Positions 1 to 11,400 of a stretch of 27,577 bases of DNA are shown here, one piece after another. Both the position numbers and the translations under genes were made by a program. The first letter of the stretch is position 1; each line of letters opens with the position of its first letter. Origin of the DNA: Phoronis australis. Taxonomy: Eukaryota; Phoronida; Phoronidae. The notes beneath the pieces are model-generated. The model was given only the letters and a program-made list of their open reading frames with translations, was not told where the DNA came from and did no database searches. The DNA lies in assembly GCA_002633005.1 (NCBI GenBank), contig NMRA01000808.1:43849-71425 (forward strand), given 5' to 3'.

Positions 1-1119
1 CTTTTTGATCTACTGATCTACAGAGTTCCACAGTCAATCAGATTTCGTCAGGAAGCTTTCCTAAGCTTCTTTAGGCTCTGACATCACAATTTTGTGCTGT
101 TTGATAAACCTTGAATTATACAGGCATCACACTCCATGGGAGCAGCCATATTGAAGTAACTAAGCACAACAATACAATCTGGCTCTCTGATTGGTCAATT
201 CTATAGAAAAGCGCCATCAAGTGGCAGGAATGTGCATCATATTTTGTGCAACAAAAACACCTTTTTTAAAAAAAATGTGCAAGTGTAGACGTGGGAACTT
301 TTTGGAATTTAATTTATAGGTATATTATCTAGCCACATAGAAAAAACTAGGTTGCCCCCCCAAAGTACTCACAAGGATGAACGCTACGAGATCTGGCCCA
401 CCGACTACCAAGGGACGATTGATTGCACATTACATAAAGGGGTTATAAATGTGCCTTCTGTCAAAAACCAGCTCTGAGTTTGTCTACTTACCATTATGAA
501 ATTGATCTCATTTTGTTTGTTACTTGTATTAAGGCAATAGTCACACTGAGACCAGTTTGATGCACATTATTCACTGAAGAAATTGGTCCTCAAAGGGCAG
601 AACGTGATTTGTTTGTCGTGGTGGGTTAGTTTCAGCTGTCAAAAAGTGTTATTGTCAGGGAAATTGCTGAATTATATTACAACCAATTTCAATTCAAGTA
701 GGTACAAGAACAAGATAGCATTGCTTTGGATGAACAAGTATGCCTGTGGTGAAAGTCATTTTGACACCAGACCATGATTTATAATGCATACTTAATACCT
801 TAGCATGTGTTAGCAGAAATCAGTGAATTGGAAATGACTTATTTGCAGTTTGATTTTAGACATAGTCGGTATCCAATATGTCAAATACTGGATACATTCA
901 AAATGAAGTTACGGCTAAATGTATTTCGACATTGCAAACATGAGGCATGATTTGTAGGAAATTCATTTAAATTTTTACTGTTAGTAGTTTTTTTTTGCCA
1001 TCAGCTTGAGGTTCGCAAATTTTGCGTGTACAAGATTGCAAAAATATGGGATTTACTTGCTTTCTTTAATCTCATCCGTTCGGATAATATTATTGAGTTC
1101 CCGATGGATTACATTGTAG
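1..1119 (+). other. Intron upstream of the first visible exon
   Basis: AT-rich non-coding sequence ending in an acceptor (ATTGTAG at 1113-1119). I see no exon encoding the preceding WD40 repeats and no convincing repeat. The short open frame at 583-777 has no family resemblance and is not supported. Confidence 0.6.
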
Positions 1120-1238
1120 AGCCCAGAATTCCAGTTTGTACGCATGCACCACCTGGTGGGGAAAGCCACACTCTATGACATGGATGTTGACCCCAGTAAC
1201 AAGTTTGTAGCTACTGCGTGTCAAGATAGAAACATCAG
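1120..1238 (+). CDS. WDR62: WDR62-like exon 1 of window: WD40 repeat strands
   Basis: Starts in phase 0 after ATTGTAG and ends with two bases (AG) before GTACAG. It reads [20 protein letters not shown], then [19 protein letters not shown]. The TLYDMDVDP...ACQDRNIR pattern is one of the most conserved blocks of the WDR62/MAPKBP1 family, just before the last WD40 repeats. The reading frame continues exactly into the next exon (AG+G gives Arg, then IYNTRTTK). Confidence 0.9.
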
Positions 1239-4200
1239 GTACAGTTTGCATAACACATCTCTCTCATATAATAACAGTAGCAAGTTGCCATAAATATACA
1301 GACTTTAAGGTATTGGTCAAAGTGAGGCATCCTTAAAATAGTTTTGTTTCCCTCACCCTTCGCTCACTCCACTGAGATTGATAGTTGGTGAGCAGATTGT
1401 TTTAGTTTTTGTCACTTTCAATTGTCAGGTTTGCTAATTTTTGTTATGATATAATGTTATTTTGTCAAATTGCAAATAGAATATTATGACTTGTACATTG
1501 GTTGTATGAGAGACACAAACAAAAGTGTACTTTAAGCAGTATGATAAAAACTATGGTTATATTCTGAGAATAGTTGAGTTTGAGTTGACCTCCAACACTG
1601 CTGTTCATTTGTTGAATAATTGTCAGTGATGTGTGTACCCACACTTTCTGTGAAACTGTTAGTCTTACTCTGCAGGATCTATAACACATGTACCATTAAA
1701 ATGACTTGTTCTTCTTACTCTGCAGGATCTATAACACACGTACCACTAAAATGAAGAAGCTGTACAAGGGTTCACAGTCTGATGATGGCTCTGTCATTAA
1801 GATCCAGCTTGATCCTTCTGGCTCTTACGTGGCCACTAGTGCATCTGACAAGAGTGTTAACATTTACGACTTTTATACAGGAGAGTGCATGGCCACCGCC
1901 TTCGGGCACTCCGAGGTCGTGACTGGGGTCAAGTTTACGAATGACCTTAAGCACTTGATATCAACATCTGGTGATGGGTATGTTAAATTGCTTCCTGTTG
2001 GACTTGCTTATACTAATGGGTTCTCTTTCCTGTTATGTTGAAATGGTTTCTACTATGTCGAAATTGAATTAAAGAAATTGTGCTTTACAATTATTACCAA
2101 TGGCCAATGGATACTGTCATTTTAACATTTGGCACTATTTTAAAATCAGAACTCACAGTATGTTGAATTACGTAGGACACGTCAAGGTCTCGTCTTTGTC
2201 AACTATCAAGGTCATCAGTCAACTACCAAGGTCATCAGTACACTTTGTTATGTTTCTCTCCTAATGATCAGTTGGACTTATTGTTGCTATTTGTGAAACT
2301 CTTTGTTCTTTACCATGTCAAACATTGCAGGTGCATATTTATTTGGCGACTGAGCTTGGACCTCACTGAGCATATGGTGCAGAGGCTTGAAGACCTGGAG
2401 GAAGGACCAAAGCAGCCTGTCAGTACGCAGGAAATCAGGTAGGGGTTAGGCTGCCAATGCAAGGCATTTTGGTAGTATCAGGGGGGAGTGACTGTTAGTA
2501 CGCAGGAAATCAGGTAAGGGGCAGGATTTCAATGCAGGGCATTCTGGTAACAGCAGAAGTGACTATTAGTACACAGAATGTGAGGAAGGGATGTCCCTGT
2601 CAATACAGGTTGTCATTACATTGGAATTCAGGTTGGGGCAAGAGTGACTATCTGTATAGTGAACCATAAATAGGTTGAAGGGCTGAGTGTGCACATCGTA
2701 GTTTTATTTTAAATTTGTTTAAAATAGACTGGCATCACGAATTTAAAAAACTGCATAATCTTCAAAACATGTCTTATGATAGTGTTCAATTTTGTTTTTG
2801 TGCATTTTGTTTCATTTGCAATCTGAAGTGACTGTGCATTGTTCAGATCATCATGACCAGCATTATGCGTATAAAAATTGCTAGGTTTTTGATGATGTAG
2901 TATGATTACAGTTCCTCTATTCCCTTGTTTGTTTAAGTTCACACAAAATGACCCACAATTCCCCTGGGATCACAATTGATACAAGTGGAATTCTCAATCT
3001 TGATAGTAAAACAAAAGTTAATTCTGATAATTTTGGCATCTACTGAGGACCTCTCTCTCTCCCTCCCTCCCTCCCTCCCTCCCTCCTATTATAAAACCAA
3101 TCGTATAAAGTTGTTTCGCACAAAGATTACAAGTCAAATTGACAGGTCGTTTTTTCTACATACTAGACCGATTAAGGTTATTTCAAACCTTATTTAGAGG
3201 CCTCCATTGTAACTGGTATATCAAAAAACTAGGCCTTTATATCAAAAATCCTAAAAGAATTTTTGAGATTGGAAAGTTTCGGCAAAATCTACCAAGGCCA
3301 TTTTTGAGAACTCGTGTTCCTAAGTTCAAATTAAGTCGATATGCCGAAGCCGAGACGGAAAAAGCCGATTATGTGGCGAGATGTGAAAATCTCAAGGTCG
3401 AGTCAAGGACTTCGGTTAATTCTTCGGTGAAAACTTGTTTTTGGCCAATATAATCTATACACCCTTAGCCACGTTCATTATTTCAACATTCCTGCGCAAT
3501 GTCATCTGAATTTTCAGTGTGTACTTATCACAAAATCTTTTAAGTTAAACCAAGTCGATCTTCTCACGGGCGGAACTAGCATATGGAATGGGTCAAGCTA
3601 GTGCAGTGTGGTCCACTTTAAAGTAAGTCAACAGTACATTGTTAGACACACCACGCGCTGGGAGATTGAAAACCAAGTACTAAATGAATCCAGAAATAGA
3701 GTCTATGGTTAAGGCACGTCGTGAGCATGAGATTGAAACAGCGAAATGTCAAATTACCACAATTAAGGAATTTGAGTGAGGATTTGTCTCTTTTCACAAC
3801 TTGCCGTGTTCTTAAACACTAAGTCACAGAGACGTGAGGCGACACCTACCGTTCGTTCTCAACGGTCGCATGCATGCAAACACAACATTCTCAGGATCAA
3901 AGCCACGTTTTTTCGTCATTTTCTCCGGCATCTTTCTACCGTATGTACACTATACATCGTTCACGCAATTTTATGGCGACTCGGTAAATGAAAGGACTAA
4001 GGGTACATACGGACGTGCTCTGTGCCTGGCGGGAGATTCGATTTGAGTGACAGCCTCGTAACCTTTGAATTCGGATAAGTACGAGTAAACAAATGTCCAG
4101 GCGGTTGTGCGGTTCCAAGGTGGTTCTGCCGAATCTTTTTTGAAGTTCCCCGAGACATATGTGAAATATTGTAAAAATGGTAAATATTTGTGAATAAGGT

Positions 4201-5409
4201 TTGAGATATTCTTAAGTTACTTGACACGGCGTGTTCAATTTCAGCCGCAAAGGCTGTATAGAATTCAAAACGGAATTCCACTTGGGGCTACTCAATTCAA
4301 ACAAAAGATCATCGCGATGAAGTTGCATTGGAAAAGTAAAATAATACGCCTGTATATTAAGTTGTTATAAAAACCACATCATAGTTTACAGCCGCTTTAA
4401 GTTGCACAAATGCTTTTGGGTAACATGTTAAAACCTAATTTCCATCAACTACCCATTAGGGAACTNAGATCGATTCTGCATATCCCATGGTCACGCGACT
4501 TGCTTACAAGTCATCGGGAGGGCTGTTCTCAGTTAGTGGTCTTTTGAACTTGGATTTGGCAACAACCAAGTAATGGTCGGATTAACAATAGCTGCTTTAT
4601 ATTTGCCAGGTATCTGCTGAGAAGTGTAAAAACTCAGCTCGCATTCGTTGGAAATTCCAGGTCGCATTTTGCGACTTGATACGAGCTGACAAAAATTTCA
4701 GCTCGCATTTCCAAATTTCAGGTCGCAAATGCGACCTGCAGCTCATTATGTCGAGCCCTGGAGCTGATTCCAAAATAAAAATCAGTTATATTCAAGTGTT
4801 CTAAATAAAATGGTGATAAAAAGAAACTGCTGTTTCATACTTGACAAAACATCTTGTGATTATCATGCCTACTGAATACACCCTCAGTTGGTTATTATAT
4901 TAAGTTTGCATCCTCCTTGTCCCTGCCAGTTTACAAACTTAAGGTAAAAACTGAAAACTGAGCTCTGTTTTATCTTCAAAATTTTTAGGTTGGCAGTCTA
5001 TTCCTTATTTCGTTTATAGTTTTGCTACTTAATGTTGTGGTTTTGCAAATCACATGACTGGGTTAATTACAGATTGGCTTGTCAGATGTAGAGAAGAGAC
5101 AACCGGGTGAGAGCTCCAGCCAGCCGCGAGGCCGGTGGGCGCAGCGCACAGACAGTATCAAGGTCATGTCTGTATTGGACGAGAGCTCCATCCACGTGTC
5201 GCCCAATAGTCCAGGTAGGTAAGATTGAGCTGTGACTTTTTCATTTCTAATGTACTCTTATTATTTAATCCCTCTCGCCATGGGTTATTAGTGATCCTCG
5301 TATTATTTTGAAAGGTGGGCAAACATCGGCTGAGCTGGCATATATATATATATATATATTATTTTGAAAGGTGGGCAAACATCGGCTGAGCTGGCATATA
5401 TATATATAT

Positions 5410-5449
<40 letters not shown>

Positions 5450-8400
5450 GTGGTTGCCATATTTTGTGTTTGTTTACAAGGCATCTGAAATCATCCAAAA
5501 CTGTTGTCTACAAGCATTTTTCATGCATATTTTGTAGCATTTAAAAATGTAATTGAAGCAGATGCATACCTTGAAAAATGTTGGCACTGAATGGCAACAG
5601 CATCAGGTGTGACGGTTAGCTACAGCATCAGGTGTGACTGTTAGCTACAGCATCAGGTGTGGCTGTTAGCTACAGCATCAGGTGTGACTGTTAGCTACAG
5701 CATCAGGTGTGGCTGTTAGCTACAGCATCAGGTGTGACTGTTAGCTACAGCATCAGGTGTGACTGTTAGCTACAGCATCAGGTGTGACTGTTAGCTACAG
5801 CATCAGGTGTGACTGTTAACTACATCTCAGCAATCATAGAAGCTGACACTTAGTGTTTGATGTCTTTTTTAGTAGAACACAATTTGCCTTTGTCAGTATT
5901 TCAGATTATTTTTCTGCACCTCCTGATGAGGACCATATCCTTGATGTATTATAATACTTCTCTCTATCTAAAGAGACAAACACCTTGTTGAGCTCAAAGC
6001 ATTACTATTCTCTTGTGGATAGGCTGAAAATATTTCATTTCTAAGCACTGAATCATCTGGTGCTGGGTTTCAAATCCAGCTGTATCTAGTTGTTGCATTA
6101 TCTCATCGGCTCACCACCGTGTGCATCACAAAGTAGGCATTAAAACATTCAACACTTTAAGATAGGGTTGAAGTATGAAGGTGTTGTTGTATCTCTTCAA
6201 TCTCATCTAATTATATTCATTAAAAAGTTGGTGGGAGTGCAGCTAATTAACATATTGTAAGACAACAATAATTCACATTTAAACAACTTGATATTTGCTT
6301 CAGTTATTTTTGATAGCAAGTTGGTGTTAGCGGACGTTTTTTTGTTGTTCATCCACTTGCATTTTGTTACAGATAAAAGACGTTACAGTCTTGAGGATTC
6401 TCAGTTACTGCGAAGAGACACCATGGTCCTTGTAGAACCCAACAAGAAGTTGGTAAGAACTAACTCTTCAACATCGTTACCATTGACAGGACTTCATTTT
6501 TCTCTTAGCTGTTTACATGTTCCATATTTAATCCTATGCTGGTTCTGTTTACATGTGCCTTATTTACTCCTATGTTGGGTTTTTGAAGAAGTGCACAATA
6601 CAGTTCCAATGTGTGCTAAACACAGCAACTAGACCTATACTGTGATGTGTCTTATTTGGTTCAGCTGCTGTTTAGTGCAAAAACTATGCTTTTGAACATT
6701 TCTTGTGACTGTTTCCTGGAGTATGACCAGGCTTGAGCTGTCAGTAGCAGGGATTTTTGATCAATTAAGATGTGGGTATAACTACTGGCATGATTCAGCT
6801 TGAGTGTTGATTGGACTGGGCTTGTGTGCAAGTACTCTCATAAGTCTGCATTGGAGATCTGTGTACTAAGTGGACAAATACGGTCGTGGTATTATTTCAG
6901 AATATTCCAGTCATCACAGATGCAGTCATAAGTCTGCATTAGAGATCTGTATACTAAGTAGACATTCCTGTGGTATTATTTCAGAATATTCCAGTCATCA
7001 CAGATGCAGATGACCTTGTTGATGATGACGATGAGGATGAGTTTGTTCCAATGACGTCCAGTAGGGAGTTGCTGTACAAGGAGGTTGGTTGTTTGTCTTT
7101 TATAATGTTTTCAAAGTCTCTGGTATAGTATGAAAACTATGACAAGCCTCTCATTTTTAACAAACAATTTTCTAAAAGTAAAAAATGTTGAAGAGAGTTT
7201 GGGAGCGTAAGAAGGGGATACATTATGTTGTTAGCTTAATGTGTGATTTGTTAGGAAGGAAGCTGACTAGAGGGCTCTAATTAAAGTTAAACTGGCTTAA
7301 CGTGTGATTTGTTAGGAAGGAAGCTGTCTAGATGGCTCTAATTAAAGTTAAACTGGCTTAATGTGTGATTTGTTAGGAAGGAAGCTGTCTAGATGGCTCT
7401 AATTAAAGTTAAACTGGCTTAACGTGTGATTTGTTAGGAAGGAAACTGTCTAGAAGGCTCTAATTAAAGTTACACTGGCTTAACATGTGATTTGTTTGGA
7501 AGGAAGCTGTCTAGAAGGTTCTAATTAAAGTTAAACTGGCTTAACATGTGATTTGTTAGGAAGGAAACTGTCTAGAAGGCTCTAATTAAAGTTAAACTGG
7601 CTTAACATGTGATTTGTTAGGAAGGAAGCCTTCTAGAAGGCTCTAATTAAAACTGTTTGTTTCAACTAGTGAGGTGCTCAGTTATTTTATGATCTCCTCA
7701 GTTGCTATTTTAGAAAGTGGGAATGATTTTGTTTGCATCATGTAAATGCATAGTTCACTTGAAACTCAAAAAATTCTATTACAGGATGACAAAATGTCTC
7801 CTAGCAATGATAACAAAACCTTCGTCACGTCAAGATCTTCCTCGCTGCCACCAGAAGTCCTCAGAACACCAAGTTATGAAGAAGACGCTGATACTCAAAC
7901 AGAGGTCATCTATCTGCCGAGTGACGACGACTATGATTCTGATGAAAACACAAACACATTCCAAGTGTATGAGCTGCCGGTAAACAAGTGTGAACTGCGT
8001 AGGACCACAAGGAAAATGTCAGATGTGTCGGATAATGCTTCTCAAAAAGATGGTGAGTTCTTTGTTCATTCATCATCTGTGTATGCTACAGGGTTAATTG
8101 TAGTATAGTTCCTAGCCACTAGGAGTAGACAAGTGACTTAGCCAAGGCAAAACGTCTGTCAATTTTCTCTGCGGTTGGCATCATTCAGAACATCCTGTCT
8201 TGTTTTGTATTGACTCGGGAGTTTGAAGTTACAAAATGTATAGAAAATGTTGTCTTAAAAAATTATTCTGTATGTAATGAATAAGAGTTACTAAACTTCC
8301 TAATGGGTGGTCTTGTGTGGAAAACCTGACAACAATAGTCCATTTCTTATTACTGACAGGTTTGGGTCAAAGTTTGTGATGCTATTTTCTATAATTGTTA

Positions 8401-11400
8401 ATGACTAGCGATATGTCAGAGTTTATTCACTTAGAGACCATGCCATAGATAGGGAGAGGGTCGTATAGTAAAGGAGGTTACACTGTCAACCTATATATCA
8501 TGACATGCAGAATTCTGTGTATCGGAGTTCATACTCTGTCATGAACACATGGCTAGGTGTGGTGAGGAAGGTAAAGCATAATATCTTGTTGTGGTGAGGG
8601 ATCCAAAGCATGATATGTTGTAGGCTTATCCAACAATTTGTTTTCTTGGATGTTCACTGAACATGCAATTTTAGTGAACACTGCAGCTTCAAGACATTGC
8701 AGACCTGATATTTTTATTTAAGTTTTGTCTTGCATATACACTAAGTAATAGACTACTCATAATGGAGATGGATGGTGTGACATCACTGTACTGGGATGGT
8801 CTTGGCAGATTGTGTCATATTGGTGCTAACTCTTGGTACTTCTCTATTTAGATTCTGAGTCAGCAGGTTTTGATGAAGATGAAGACGAGATGGAATCTAC
8901 ACCTGGAACACCGATGGTGGAGACCCCAGACAAGGTCAGTTAGATCTCTTGTGTTGGAAATTTAACTCGCATTTATTACTACATAACAAAGCTTAGATTT
9001 GCTGATTGCTGTCACGTCATTGTAAGCTGTGAATGATATTCGTTTCTCATGATTTTGTCACCTTGCCTTTGAATTGTTGAGATTGTTCATTAATAAAGTG
9101 TTGCTTTGCTTCTGTCATCTCTTGGCTCAATGGTGTTATTCTTGCTTTAGGAGAACTTCTTGAAACAAAATTTTGAAAACCTTGGCACATCGCCAGATTT
9201 GGCTGCTGAGAAGTTTGACAACACATTGGATAATGTGGAGCAACAGATGAGACAGTATCAAGGAGCCTCTCATAGACTAAGTCTGTCCTCAAGGTTTCTG
9301 AGTAGAGCCCAGAGTAGTCAACTGAGGTAATGAAATGATTGACACATGCCAGTTATATGGTCTGCCAAATGAATCCTGGAATTAATAAAAAATAATTATC
9401 AAACTTTCATATACTGTTTAAAATTTGATCAGGTTTTAAAGTTGTTACCAGTGTTTAAGAGTAAGAGGTGCTGTGACAGTGAACTGAGAAGAAACTCCAG
9501 CAGGGTTTTGTGAGAATTAGATACGATCAAGAAATGGAGTTGAACTCTTGGCCTCTTGATATTGCTTTAACTGCTAGGCCACTGAGGGACCTCATTAAAG
9601 TAGTTAACATTTAGTTTTTGTTAAAAGTGTGAGTGAGTGAGTGAGTTATTGTTTAACTGAGAAGAACACATTTTTGGAAGAGATTGTAAATGTACTACAG
9701 ACCAATCAGATTATTGGAATGATCTGCTGGTTGCTTCATTTAGTAAGCATTAAATGATAAATGTCCATTCGATTTCGTCAAAGTTTTAGAGACTGTTATT
9801 GTTTTCGGTGGTGAACATCTCATAGTGTAATTACGGATAGCAGTGCTACTCAGTCATATGTGCTGTGGTTTGTTCAAAGTCATGTGACCTGCCAGTACTG
9901 TTACTACTGACAGAAGTACATTGTTACATTATTACAGGTCTGTTGCTGCCTACAATAGTGCCATTCAGAACCGCAAAAATGCCAGTGATCATCGAACCCC
10001 TAACTCCCCTGTTGGTGAGGTGCAGAAACGAAAGGATGAAATGGCTCGGGCTGTGGATGACACTCGACGAAGACTGCAGTCCTTGGGTTGGAAGGCCAAC
10101 AATAAATCAGATGATAACATCCCAGTTAAAGACGTTAATTCACCCAAGAGAGAGGAATGTAGGGAGTTTCCTGTGCAGAAAAGATCACCTGGCCGACAGT
10201 CGGGAAATTCTGGTGAGTGGTTGAGATGCCATCTTTGACTTTCTGTTGTCAGTATTTGTATTGCCTTGTGAGTGAACAGATGTCATAAAAAGTGTGACAA
10301 CTCATGTTCTGATTGATTTTTAACTTGTTGTCCTCAAATTGAAAAAGCCATCTCTCATCCATAGTCAGGTTATTTGGCATCTGTCGGATGGTGCCTTTTG
10401 AGGCTATAAATGCACCTACCACCACAAAAACATAAGTTGATTGAGACTGCTTACCATTAGGAAATTGGTGCAAATTGCTCCTTAGTCAAGTTGAAGAGGA
10501 TTTCAAGGCTGTGAAAGAACTGTTAGTTTGTTGTTGCTCTATATAAGGCTTTAGAGGGGGACCTGTCATGGCACATCATAAGGCATTAGAGGGTGACCTG
10601 TCATGGCACGACAAGGCTTTAGAGGGTGACCTGTCATGGTAGGTCATAAGGCTTTAGAGGGTGACCTGTCATGGCAGGCCATAAGGCTTTAGAGGGTGAC
10701 CTGTCATGGCAGGTCATTAGGCTTTAGAGGGTGACCTGTCATGGTAGGTCATAAGGCTTTAGAGGGTGACCTGTCATGGTAGGTCATAAGGCTTTATAGG
10801 GGGACATGTCATGGCAGATCATAAGGCTTTAGAGGAGGACCTGTCATGGCACGTCATTAGAAATCACTTCTTATCAGATTAAAGTTGAGATCACTTTTAT
10901 ATTTATTTAGTAAGTGGTCTAAATTAAGAGTTCACTTCATGGATGCAATGCTGGTTTGTAGTCAATTTAATTAAAGTTGAAATTAAACGAATACTTAAAT
11001 TTAGTGCGAGTTTCTGTCAGATGAACTCTTTTCATCAATTTGAGTTGCAACTCATTCATGATGGGAACTGTCAAACTTAATCGGTGTGTCGTAAATGGCC
11101 AAGCAAAGGAATGAGTCAACCAAACACTGCTTCTGGTGTTGAAGTTTGATGTGAAATAACATATTGAGTGTGCTGTATCTTCATTAATAACAAGGTATGA
11201 CAGAAGGTGTTATAATAATAAAAAGGCATTGTTACAGATACTTTCTGTTGCAACATAATCCACTCTTGAAGTAAATGTTAGTGTTCTCAAATAGAATATG
11301 TTCCATTTTGTAATGACCATTTGTCAACATGTGTTTTAAAGCTGAAAATGTTCTTGGAAAATAAGTCAGATTATTTTCAAGACATTAATTACCAAAATGT

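Larger units (their letters stand above)
2439..5072 (+). other. Long intron region, probably interrupted by an unidentified small exon
   Basis: Contains the donor repeat (2422-2650), a (CT)n/(CCCT)n microsatellite (3051-3087), a CpG-denser block (about 3270-4310) unlike the flanking intron, one N (4466), and a hairpin-rich repeat (4635-4763). Exon 3 ends in phase 2 whereas exon 4 needs phase 0, so an exon of length 3n+1 should lie here, or exon 4 uses another acceptor. A phase-compatible 16-nt candidate is 4610-4625, but support is weak. Confidence 0.6.
5215..6372 (+). other. Intron with three satellite arrays
   Basis: Holds a 56-bp duplication with TA tracts, a CA microsatellite and a 25-bp minisatellite (separate entries). 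The rest (5822-6372) is plain AT-rich intron with a B-box-like spot near 6064 that I did not accept as a tRNA or SINE. Ends TTACAG. Confidence 0.75.

Noticed and set aside
3139-3453. 104-codon open frame in the CpG-dense block of intron 3
   Set aside because: No recognisable domain or initiation context and cannot be joined in phase with exons 3 and 4.
5265-5498. Antisense open frame with a CVCVCV run
   Set aside because: It is the CA microsatellite and TA tracts read as codons.
6050-6090. tRNA-like T arm (GCTGGGTTTCAAATCCAGC)
   Set aside because: No matching acceptor, D and anticodon arms and no A box at a proper distance upstream; the resemblance is local.
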